This document shows, piece by piece, positions 1 through 5,025 of a stretch of 5,025 nucleotides of DNA. The notes under the pieces are model-generated. The model did not search any database, had not been told where the DNA came from, and saw only the letters and a program-made list of their open reading frames with translations. The stretch is from Candidatus Hydrogenedentota bacterium. Its GTDB lineage: Bacteria; Hydrogenedentota; Hydrogenedentia; Hydrogenedentales; CAITNO01. Made by a program: the position numbers and the translations under genes. The DNA is taken from positions 1 to 5,025 of the forward strand of contig JAGLCZ010000613.1 of assembly GCA_023145975.1 (NCBI GenBank). The letters are read 5' to 3'. Numbering within the stretch: the first letter of the stretch is position 1; each line of letters begins with the position of its first letter.

Positions 1-1112
1 ACAGGAAGCATGAGCAAAAAAAAGTGCATGCCCTGTACCGCCAGAACAACGATTTCGTCATTACCCGTTATAAAAGCCTTGACAATAAGTACGGGCATTG
101 TATGTATGATTATCCATGCTGCCGTTGAAATCAACGTGGCAGTGATCAACGCATACTTCAACGTTTCTTTTACACGGGAATAATTTCCAGCACCCGTGTT
201 ATAACCGATAATGGGTTGGGTTGCCATATTCAATGCGATAATGCAAGTGATGATAATAAAGGTTACCGTGAGAATGATTCCCATGGCACCCACCGCCAAA
301 TCACCTCCATATTTAATAAGATTTAAGTTGAATACCCCTTGTACCACGCTGTTCGCCAACTGCATTAAGAACGGGGAAACCCCTATGGAAAGGATTGCCA
401 GTACTATTTTGGGTTCTATTCTGATGTATCGTTTTTCCAGTGCTACAACACAGCGCTTACTTCGAAAATGAAGCAATACCCATACAGACAATACGGACAT
501 GGAGATAATAGTGGCAATGGCGGCCCCCTGCACCCCCATATTCCAATGAAGTATGAACAGGGCATCCAGTGGAATATTAAGACCGGCGCTTATGAGCATA
601 CTGTACATGGCAATGCGGGCATTACCTTCGGCGCGGATAATTGCGTTCATGGAAAAACCGAACTGGTGTACGACCACGCCCCAGAGTATGTAATTTAGAT
701 AGCTGTCGGCATAATAGAGGGTTGTATCATTGGCACCGAAAAGACGCAGCATAGGCGTTTTAATCAAAAAACCAATACTGGTAACTACTACGGATATAAT
801 AAACACCAAAACGACGGCATTACCAAGTATCTTTTGGGCATTCTCTGTATCTTTTCTGCCCAATGACAGCGATATCTGCGCACTGGCGCCCACGCCGATG
901 AGCATTCCGAATGCAGCCATAATAATCATAATCGGGAAAACTACAGCTACACCGCTTAACGCCTCTGCACCTACAGCATGTCCAATGAAAATACGATCAA
1001 TAATATTGTAAAGGGAGTGCGCCATAATACCAATAAAGGCAGGCCAAAAATAACGCCCTATTAATTGACGAATGGGAGCAGTGCTTAATTCTTTCAGGTT
1101 TTGTTCTTGCAT
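1..1112 (-). CDS. MATE family efflux transporter, MepA-like (3' part cut by window edge)
   Basis: Seen: an open frame runs from ATG at 1112 off the left edge without a stop and encodes 370 residues. It is very hydrophobic, with many predicted membrane helices. MATE-like signatures appear in order: FIGHAVGAEALSGVAVVFP (42-60), SLGRKD (83-88), IIRAEGNARIAM (158-169), NIPLDALFI (179-187) and QPIIGYNTGAGNYSRVK (299-315). Known: MATE proteins are 12-helix inner-membrane antiporters, usually about 450 residues, that export drugs or other organic cations using Na+ or H+. The signatures are most like the MepA branch. Inference: about 80 C-terminal residues lie outside the window. The start is constrained because an in-frame TAA lies two codons upstream of ATG 1112. 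No Shine-Dalgarno sequence is visible there. The stop of the preceding gene is only 11 bases upstream, so translation may be coupled to it. The real substrate cannot be read from the sequence. Family call is firm; the subfamily is less so. Confidence 0.93.
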   Translation of the reverse strand, partial: MQEQNLKELSTAPIRQLIGRYFWPAFIGIMAHSLYNIIDRIFIGHAVGAEALSGVAVVFPIMIIMAAFGMLIGVGASAQISLSLGRKDTENAQKILGNAVVLVFIISVVVTSIGFLIKTPMLRLFGANDTTLYYADSYLNYILWGVVVHQFGFSMNAIIRAEGNARIAMYSMLISAGLNIPLDALFILHWNMGVQGAAIATIISMSVLSVWVLLHFRSKRCVVALEKRYIRIEPKIVLAILSIGVSPFLMQLANSVVQGVFNLNLIKYGGDLAVGAMGIILTVTFIIITCIIALNMATQPIIGYNTGAGNYSRVKETLKYALITATLISTAAWIIIHTMPVLIVKAFITGNDEIVVLAVQGMHFFLLMLP

Positions 1113-1123
1113 ATTTTATTGAA

Positions 1124-2521
1124 TCAACCGACCGGCTGCAAAACATGTACCCCATACTTGCGTATAGGAAGAGTCAACGTCCCTTGTTCTACAAAAGCCG
1201 TTACTCCGGTTGTTGTATCCCTGTAAGATATTCCATTCAGAGAATCCAGCCCGGAAAGGGTGTAGTGCAGCGGGTCGCACCATTCGTTGACGACAATAAG
1301 ATATACCCTGTCCCCTACCTGTTTGGGAAGTACACGCACACCGCGGTCGAGGGAACCCCAGGTTTCTGCCAGTGTAACTTCTACCTCAAGTGCTGCATCC
1401 TGTGCAGCAAGTACTGACTGCATACCATTCAATTCCGTTATCAATGCGCACAATTCCATCCAGAAGTCGGTGCCTTTATCTATGGATGCTGTCCCCCAAT
1501 AAAGGATCCCCCGGGCACCGTTAACAATGGCATCATAGGCCATGAAACGCGACTCTTTCGGCTTGGGTTGGCGAATCTCGTCCTCCGTCTTTCGGTTGAG
1601 TGCCGCCCAACCGAATCCCTGCAAGACCATCCATACAGGTTTTTCGGGAGCGGCAGCCTGCATACGGCGTGTATAATCTCCTACACAGGCCAACGTTCTG
1701 TTACCTAGATCCGAGTGTCCTGTCTTACCCAATAGGACGGGATAAATATCACAGCCTACAATATCTGCACCGCGGTTGAAGAAAGCAAGTTGTTCGATGC
1801 TGTTACGGGGCGCATGGTTCATCCATATCGGATGTGCAGGATCTGCGTCTTTCAAAAAAGCGTATCCGGCGATCATGCCTTTTCCCAGTTTGGCAGCGCG
1901 TTCCGGAGCATTGGAAACGTTCAGTTCAGGGTGGGGAGACTCCTTGCCCAGTTCGTGCCAGATTGCATTGGCAATTTGTTCTCCAATTTCCTCCTGCGCC
2001 ATGCCATAAGCAGCTTCCAGTTCCAATCGCATGGCATTAATTTTTTCCTGTAATGCCGTATCGGTTAGTGCGTCAATAAGTTTTCGCTGCTGATGAAGTT
2101 CCGTGCTGTGTCGCCATAACTCTGCCCGATACCATGCATTCCACAAAGCCTCATCCGGAACTTCCCATACCAAAAGCCCCGGCAAACCTGCCAACTCCGC
2201 TACCATCTTCCCAAGTTTTTCCTTGCCTTGCTCCGGTGTATCGCTGAAATCGATGGCAGCTCCCGTGTTAACCCAACTGTAAAGCCCTTGTTCCCATAGA
2301 CGGTTAATGGATTCCGCATTTGCCGATCCATAGACAAGATTAAAACCGGCAGCTGCCACTTCACCGAGCCTGATATCGTCCCCGGGATTTTCATACAAAC
2401 CCAACACAAATAAACGCTTACCCTCTACATTCACCATACCATCGTCTTCGATGCTAACAGCTGCAGCCCAGATAACCGGTGTCAGCAACAGTGCAACGAC
2501 AAAAATGCTTGTTGATTTCAT
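1124..2521 (-). CDS. Secreted glycoside-hydrolase-like TIM-barrel protein of unknown specificity
   Basis: Seen: 465 residues. The N-terminus is a signal peptide (K2, hydrophobic 6-18, probable cleavage after the Ala run 19-21), so the product is probably exported to the periplasm or beyond. There is no lipobox Cys. The body reads like a (beta/alpha)8 glycosidase barrel: FVLGLYENPG (38-47), LLVWEVPDEALW (116-127), HPIWMNHAPRN (230-240), GADIVGCDIYP (251-261), KPVWMVLQGFGW (294-305) and NGARGILYWG (334-343). A small beta-rich C-terminal domain (about 375-465) ends in GVHVLQP. Known: W-E-x-P-D-E and G-A-R-G-x-x-Y-W motifs recur in clan GH-A-like barrels, where a Glu or Asp after strand 4 serves as acid/base. 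Inference: E120, D123 or E124 is the candidate acid. A charged, helix-rich stretch (about 128-195) is inserted after this motif. Q301 sits where a strand-7 nucleophile Glu might be expected. I cannot assign a numbered GH family or a substrate. The start has a strong ribosome-binding site. It is the middle gene of the minus-strand operon. Confidence 0.8.
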   Translation of the reverse strand: MKSTSIFVVALLLTPVIWAAAVSIEDDGMVNVEGKRLFVLGLYENPGDDIRLGEVAAAGFNLVYGSANAESINRLWEQGLYSWVNTGAAIDFSDTPEQGKEKLGKMVAELAGLPGLLVWEVPDEALWNAWYRAELWRHSTELHQQRKLIDALTDTALQEKINAMRLELEAAYGMAQEEIGEQIANAIWHELGKESPHPELNVSNAPERAAKLGKGMIAGYAFLKDADPAHPIWMNHAPRNSIEQLAFFNRGADIVGCDIYPVLLGKTGHSDLGNRTLACVGDYTRRMQAAAPEKPVWMVLQGFGWAALNRKTEDEIRQPKPKESRFMAYDAIVNGARGILYWGTASIDKGTDFWMELCALITELNGMQSVLAAQDAALEVEVTLAETWGSLDRGVRVLPKQVGDRVYLIVVNEWCDPLHYTLSGLDSLNGISYRDTTTGVTAFVEQGTLTLPIRKYGVHVLQPVG

Positions 2522-2526
2522 AGGGA

Positions 2527-2531
2527 CTCCT
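2527..2531 (-). promoter_or_regulatory. Ribosome binding site of the glycosidase-like gene
   Basis: AGGAG on the minus strand lies 5 bases before ATG 2521. It sits in the 12-base gap after the TAG stop of the YhcH-family gene. It fixes the start that gives a complete signal peptide, and it lets this gene be translated independently of its upstream neighbour. Confidence 0.85.
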
Positions 2532-2533
2532 GA

Positions 2534-2983
2534 CTAAGAAATGCGTACTTTTACAACCGCTTTGCGTACCGTTGACGGTACAGTATGCTGCAAGCAAGGT
2601 GCATGTGCATCGTGAGGAAAAAAGACACAAAATATACCGGGGGTCAAAACGAGTTTTGTAGATGACGGAAGGAACTCATAAAACTCGATATCAGGTTCGT
2701 AAGGTTGGAGTACCGTCAGAGTTTCAACAGGTGCCCAAAGGATAGATTCTTCACCGGAAAGAAGTATTTGAATATCGGCATACTCACGATGCGCCTCAAA
2801 GCGCTGTCCTTCCCACGGCCTTGTTTCATACTCTTCCACCATACAAAAGATAGTTGAACCATCAATTTCGGTGCGTCCCTCAGGCGTATCGGGGGTGAGC
2901 TGCTCAATAAATTGGAAAGCTGCTGCAAAACGCTCGTTCAAGCTGCCGTAGTTACTCCACCGTGACAATCTATCTGTAATCAT
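2534..2983 (-). CDS. YhcH/YiaL/TabA (DUF386) family cupin-like protein, possible sugar anomerase
   Basis: Seen: 149 residues, the usual full length for this family, with no signal peptide, so cytoplasmic. Family signatures are EAHREYADIQILLSGEE (63-79), GIFCVFFPHDAHAP (116-129) and the C-terminal KAVVKV (141-146). E63, H65, H124 and H127 are the likely metal-binding or active-site residues by position in the motifs. Known: the family includes E. coli NanQ (YhcH), an N-acetylneuraminate anomerase, YiaL, the biofilm-linked TabA and the EbgC subunit of evolved beta-galactosidase. Members often sit beside sugar catabolism genes and have a double-stranded beta-helix fold. Inference: here it heads an operon with a secreted glycosidase-like protein, which fits a role in mutarotation of, or binding to, the sugar released. 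No sialic acid lyase, kinase or epimerase is in the window, so sialic acid is not specifically supported. The start ATG 2983 is backed by a clear Shine-Dalgarno sequence. Confidence 0.92.
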   Translation of the reverse strand: MITDRLSRWSNYGSLNERFAAAFQFIEQLTPDTPEGRTEIDGSTIFCMVEEYETRPWEGQRFEAHREYADIQILLSGEESILWAPVETLTVLQPYEPDIEFYEFLPSSTKLVLTPGIFCVFFPHDAHAPCLQHTVPSTVRKAVVKVRIS

Positions 2984-2991
2984 ACTGTTGT

Positions 2992-2997
2992 TCTCCT
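2992..2997 (-). promoter_or_regulatory. Ribosome binding site of the YhcH-family gene
   Basis: AGGAGA on the minus strand lies 8 bases upstream of ATG 2983. It is a strong match with normal spacing and supports this start for the first gene of the operon. Confidence 0.85.
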
Positions 2998-3082
2998 ATT
3001 TGGAAAAGATACCGTAATTCCCGACCTGCATGCAAGAAACAAGGGAACACTGGAAATAAACGGGACATGAGATATGAAGGAT

Positions 3083-3102
3083 ATCACCTGCTCACAGGCG
3101 AT
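3083..3102 (-). promoter_or_regulatory. Hairpin in the spacer between the hydrolase and the YhcH operon
   Basis: An 8-base-pair stem with a 4-base loop: on the minus strand ATCGCCTG, loop TGAG, then CAGGTGAT, with one G-T pair and the rest Watson-Crick. It lies 36 bases past the hydrolase stop and about 100 bases before the YhcH-family start. No run of T follows on either strand, so it is not a classical intrinsic terminator. It could be a weak or factor-assisted terminator, an RNA-stabilising stem, or a DNA operator. The rest of this 154-base spacer shows no gene and no convincing promoter. The best candidate is TTGCAT, 18 bases, TATCTT, which is poor at both hexamers. Confidence 0.4.
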
Positions 3103-3137
3103 GACGCTATCACTGCTATGCATTATCAGGTGAATTT

Positions 3138-4052
3138 TCAGGATTCGCAGTTGGAAGATTCCTCCTCTTTGTTCGGAGAATGTTTGGCAAGAAATGCCTT
3201 TAGATTACTGAAATAGGCACCCTTCAAGAGCGTCGTTACATGGTCTCCCTTTTCGATATAAACTGCTTCGTGACAGGGCATCATCTCGATCATATCTTTC
3301 ACCCCTGCACCCAGAGGATCCCGCGTGCCTACAAGGGAAAGAACGGGTACCCGATTATTGCGCAACTCCTCTTCCGTAATTGCCAGTTCCTTGATATTTT
3401 TCATGACCGCTGACATGGCCGTATTATCATTTAGGGAACCCATCAGAAAATCAATGAGTTTCACTTTCCACTCCGGCGGCGGAACCGGCTCCAAAGCCCG
3501 GGTAAGCGCCCCGTAGCCTTCGTGACGATCAAGTGATTCTGTAAGCGATCTTAATAATTCAAGATTTCTGCCTTTGGGCTGTTCCCAGCCGGACGCACAG
3601 GGAACGGCACTGAGAAGACGGTCGGGACACATTGCTGTTAGTTTAATGGTGATGAATCCCCCCATGGAATAACCGACCACATGAGCTTTCTGAATACCAA
3701 GGTGGTCCAACAGACGGCACACATCGTGTGCAGTTTCTATACCATATTTCTCCGGATTTTCAGGCTTATCACTACGCCCATGCCCGCGTACATCGATGAG
3801 TATAACCTGATAGTCTTTACGCAATGCACGCACCACACCTGGATGCCGCCAGTTCAAATCAGCATTAACGCCATATCCATGCACGAGAACCACTGGAGTT
3901 CCCTCCCCTTCAACCCGATAGAATATACGAACGCCGTCTGCATCGAAATACTGCCCCGGGAATCGGTACAAAGCCAGCATTACCAATATGCCAATGCCAA
4001 CGACAAGACCACCCAGGAAAGTTATAAGTACATACGCTACACTTAAAGCCAT
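3138..4052 (-). CDS. Membrane-anchored alpha/beta hydrolase
   Basis: Seen: 304 residues from ATG 4052. An N-terminal hydrophobic segment (about 4-29) with no obvious cleavage site probably anchors the protein in the cytoplasmic membrane. An alpha/beta-hydrolase domain follows: VVLVHGYG (54-61, oxyanion-hole region), VILIDVRGHGRSDKP (83-97), nucleophile elbow VVGYSMGG (125-132, Ser129), LVGTRDPLG (240-248, Asp245) and KGDHVTTLL (268-276, His271). The Ser-Asp-His triad is therefore complete. The C-terminus is a short polar tail rich in Glu and Ser. Known: the fold covers esterases, lipases, epoxide hydrolases and C-C hydrolases, and the substrate cannot be inferred from these motifs. Start choice: a TTG codon 11 codons upstream (4085) keeps the frame open but has no ribosome-binding site. 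ATG 4052 has AAGGGG at 8 bases. The gene has its own likely promoter and is divergent from the DUF456 gene. The 154-base gap and hairpin suggest it is not simply part of the YhcH operon. Confidence 0.92.
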   Translation of the reverse strand: MALSVAYVLITFLGGLVVGIGILVMLALYRFPGQYFDADGVRIFYRVEGEGTPVVLVHGYGVNADLNWRHPGVVRALRKDYQVILIDVRGHGRSDKPENPEKYGIETAHDVCRLLDHLGIQKAHVVGYSMGGFITIKLTAMCPDRLLSAVPCASGWEQPKGRNLELLRSLTESLDRHEGYGALTRALEPVPPPEWKVKLIDFLMGSLNDNTAMSAVMKNIKELAITEEELRNNRVPVLSLVGTRDPLGAGVKDMIEMMPCHEAVYIEKGDHVTTLLKGAYFSNLKAFLAKHSPNKEEESSNCES

Positions 4053-4060
4053 ACGGATTT

Positions 4061-4066
4061 CCCCTT
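4061..4066 (-). promoter_or_regulatory. Ribosome binding site deciding the hydrolase start
   Basis: AAGGGG on the minus strand lies 8 bases before ATG 4052. No comparable site precedes the in-frame TTG at 4085, so the shorter protein, which starts just before its membrane segment, is preferred. Confidence 0.65.
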
Positions 4067-4104
4067 TCTTTCGATCAACGACCAACAGGGAATGAATTTA
4101 CCTT

Positions 4105-4115
4105 TTGCACTGCAA
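4105..4115. repeat. Perfect 11-base palindrome at the predicted hydrolase transcription start
   Basis: TTGCACTGCAA has two 5-base arms around one central base. It lies just downstream of the predicted -10 box of the hydrolase promoter and overlaps the expected start of transcription near 4113, a typical place for a repressor operator. A related sequence, TTGCATGCAG, occurs at 3026-3035 upstream of the YhcH operon. The sites are short, so chance is not excluded. Confidence 0.35.
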
Positions 4116-4119
4116 TACA

Positions 4120-4149
4120 ATTATCATGGAGAGGGTATGCTGTACTCAA
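4120..4149 (-). promoter_or_regulatory. Sigma70-type promoter for the alpha/beta hydrolase
   Basis: On the minus strand, TTGAGT (4149-4144, four of six matches to the -35 consensus) is followed after 18 bases by GATAAT (4125-4120, five of six to the -10). The predicted start of transcription is near 4113, giving a leader of about 60 bases before ATG 4052. The position in a divergent intergenic region fits. Confidence 0.55.
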
Positions 4150-4219
4150 ATTATTTTGGTAATCGTGAAAACAAGTACTCATGCCACGGATCGTATCGAA
4201 TACAAATGAACTGACTGTG

Positions 4220-4225
4220 TATAAT
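4220..4225 (+). promoter_or_regulatory. -10 box of the DUF456 gene promoter
   Basis: A perfect TATAAT lies 30 bases upstream of ATG 4256. The -35 region is weak: TCGAAT at 4196-4201, with an 18-base spacer, is the best candidate. Transcription would start near 4232, giving a leader of about 25 bases that includes the ribosome-binding site. The weak -35 may mean low activity or help from an activator. Confidence 0.5.
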
Positions 4226-4244
4226 AGGTGTCATCAATTAATTT

Positions 4245-4248
4245 GGAG
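4245..4248 (+). promoter_or_regulatory. Ribosome binding site deciding the DUF456 start
   Basis: GGAG lies 7 bases before ATG 4256. The frame stays open back to an ATG at 4181, but that start lies upstream of the predicted promoter and would add 25 polar residues unlike the rest of this membrane protein. ATG 4256 is therefore preferred. Confidence 0.8.
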
Positions 4249-4255
4249 AATAACG

Positions 4256-4768
4256 ATGAGTATCATATTAGCTATTACAGGGTGGACCCTTTTCGTGTTG
4301 GGGATCGCAGTCGGTCTGGCATTGGATATGGTCGGTTTATTTGGTAATTGGATCATTCTTGGAGTCGTTGCAATCGCATGGGCCCTCACCGGCTTTCAGC
4401 ATTTTGGGGTATGGTCACTGTTCTTCATGCTACTTCTAGCGACTCTGGGGGAAGTACTTGAAATGTTGGCAGCAGGTTACGGGGCATCGCGCTTTGGCGG
4501 GGGACGAGGCGCAACGATTTCCTCGCTGGTGGGATGTATTGTCGGCGCCATCATTGCCACCCCCTTCTTCCCGCTGGTCGGCACCCTGGCAGGAGCAATC
4601 GCGGGAGCCTTTATCGCAGCCGTTCTTTTTGAATTATTGATTGCAAATAAAACCCCCGGCGCATCACTGCGAACAGGTGTCGGAGCCGCCCTGGGACGGA
4701 TCGGAGGCGTATTTGCCAAACTCGCTGTTGGAATTGCCATGCTGCTTATAGCGGCATTGAGCTACTGA
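4256..4768 (+). CDS. DUF456 family integral membrane protein
   Basis: Seen: 170 residues, almost wholly hydrophobic and rich in Gly and Ala, with roughly four to six membrane segments. These include about 2-22, 28-46, 50-72, 88-108 and 110-130, plus a C-terminal segment at about 153-168. Conserved-looking features are an acidic residue pair in LGEVLEM (64-70), the Gly-rich turn GYGASRFGGGRG (74-85), a glycine zipper at G109, G113 and G117, and the late motif GASLRTGVGAALGRIGG (135-151) followed by K155. Known: this arrangement matches the DUF456 family of small bacterial membrane proteins, about 160-170 residues long and without an established function. Inference: none can be drawn from the context. 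It is the only plus-strand gene here, is divergent from the hydrolase, and its stop overlaps the end of the convergent phosphoesterase gene. Confidence 0.85.
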   Translation: MSIILAITGWTLFVLGIAVGLALDMVGLFGNWIILGVVAIAWALTGFQHFGVWSLFFMLLLATLGEVLEMLAAGYGASRFGGGRGATISSLVGCIVGAIIATPFFPLVGTLAGAIAGAFIAAVLFELLIANKTPGASLRTGVGAALGRIGGVFAKLAVGIAMLLIAALSY

Positions 4769-5025
4769 GTGTTTTGACTCCAATCTCTACGGGAGAAGAT
4801 TTCAAACTGGTCCAACAGACTTCCATCTTCACGCACAACACGAACACTGAAAGTGCCGCCCCGCACATCTACTGCACAAAAATGCCAACAGGTTTCAGTT
4901 TTAATCGTTTCCGGTCCCCGCACAGGTTTGCTCCAAAGCAGTACGCCGCCACCGCCTGTGATAACGTGATCAAAACCCATCAAACGATGTCGTTCATAGG
5001 CGTGAACATGTCCCGCGAACACAAT
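4762..5025 (-). CDS. Metallophosphoesterase (calcineurin-like / purple acid phosphatase-like), C-terminal part
   Basis: Seen: the last 87 codons of a gene that enters from the right edge. The fragment begins IVFAGHVHAYERH, whose GHVH (residues 5-8 of the fragment) is the last metal-binding motif of calcineurin-like phosphoesterases. It is followed by HVITGGGGVLLW (20-31) and a beta-rich tail with RVVREDGSLLDQFEI. Known: in this superfamily the two His of G-H-x-H complete a di-metal centre. The A-Y-E-R extension and the following Gly-rich strand are typical of purple acid phosphatase-like members that act on phosphomonoesters or related substrates. Inference: the N-terminal metal ligands and any signal peptide lie beyond the window, so location and substrate are unknown. 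The frame continues past the edge, so the first visible codon is not a start. Its TAG stop overlaps the stop of the DUF456 gene. Confidence 0.85.
   Translation of the reverse strand: MVFAGHVHAYERHRLMGFDHVITGGGGVLLWSKPVRGPETIKTETCWHFCAVDVRGGTFSVRVVREDGSLLDQFEIFSRRDWSQNTQ

Noticed and set aside
211..1011. Three plus-strand open frames (211-471, 468-698, 730-1011)
   Set aside because: They lie antisense to the MATE gene, whose minus-strand frame is open throughout and matches the family along its length. The plus-strand products resemble no family.
1145..2053. Several plus-strand open frames opposite the glycosidase-like gene
   Set aside because: They mutually overlap, have odd composition and no ribosome-binding sites. 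The minus-strand gene has a signal peptide, barrel motifs and a strong start.
2200..2409. Alternative minus-strand frame inside the glycosidase-like gene
   Set aside because: It is an out-of-frame shadow of the conserved coding frame with no independent signals.
2716..2928. Alternative minus-strand frame inside the YhcH-family gene
   Set aside because: It is an out-of-frame shadow. The overlapping frame carries all family motifs.
3001..3040. Promoter for the YhcH operon at TTGCAT, 18 bases, TATCTT
   Set aside because: The matches to consensus are too weak at both hexamers to list as a feature, although a promoter in this spacer is plausible.
3325..4046. Plus-strand open frames opposite the alpha/beta hydrolase
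   Set aside because: The opposite strand carries a complete catalytic triad in the right order, and these frames have no recognisable features.
4053..4085. Hydrolase start at TTG 4085
   Set aside because: No ribosome-binding site precedes it, whereas ATG 4052 has AAGGGG at good spacing and begins immediately before the membrane segment.
4181..4255. DUF456 start at ATG 4181
   Set aside because: It would place TATAAT and GGAG inside the coding region and add 25 polar residues not expected for the family.
4477..4740. Minus-strand frame (87 residues) opposite the DUF456 gene
   Set aside because: Its Ala/Pro-rich low-complexity product reflects the Gly/Ala-rich membrane gene on the other strand.
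1..5025. tRNA, rRNA, CRISPR arrays, insertion sequences, phage or toxin-antitoxin genes
   Set aside because: No cloverleaf, regular repeat array, transposase or terminal inverted repeats were seen on either strand.

Overview
This looks like an ordinary stretch of chromosome from an uncultured or little-studied bacterium, probably Gram-negative. Base composition is moderate and coding is dense. Most starts have clear Shine-Dalgarno sequences of the AGGAG or GGAG type, which argues against Bacteroidetes, where they are usually weak. A secreted TIM-barrel glycosidase-like protein next to a YhcH-type sugar protein is a combination I would expect in saccharolytic environmental bacteria such as the PVC group or related candidate phyla. 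That placement is inference only. I see no phage, insertion sequence, CRISPR, tRNA or rRNA.

Layout. From 2983 down to 1, a compact minus-strand operon carries three genes. The first is a small YhcH/YiaL/TabA-family cupin-like protein (2983 to 2534). The second is a secreted glycoside-hydrolase-like TIM-barrel protein (2521 to 1124). The third is a MATE-family multidrug or solute exporter that runs off the left edge (1112 to 1). Gaps within the operon are 12 and 11 bases. Upstream of it lies a 154-base spacer (2984-3137) containing a good hairpin. Next comes a membrane-anchored alpha/beta hydrolase (4052 to 3138), also on the minus strand. A divergent intergenic region (4053-4255) holds a recognisable promoter on each strand. 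On the plus strand is a small DUF456 membrane protein (4256 to 4768). Its stop overlaps tail-to-tail, by 7 bases, with the end of a minus-strand metallophosphoesterase cut by the right edge (5025 to 4762).

How the genes may work together. The best-supported functional unit is the YhcH / secreted glycosidase-like / MATE operon. One reading is that the exported protein acts on a glycan, the YhcH protein handles a released sugar or sugar acid in the cytoplasm, and the MATE protein exports a by-product or toxic aglycone. Gene order supports co-expression, but the substrate and the role of the transporter are not visible in the sequence. The hydrolase, DUF456 protein and phosphoesterase show no obvious link to this operon. 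I found no clear evidence of a wholly new system. The glycosidase-like protein, with its long helical insert and a Gln where a catalytic Glu might be expected, deserves the closest look.
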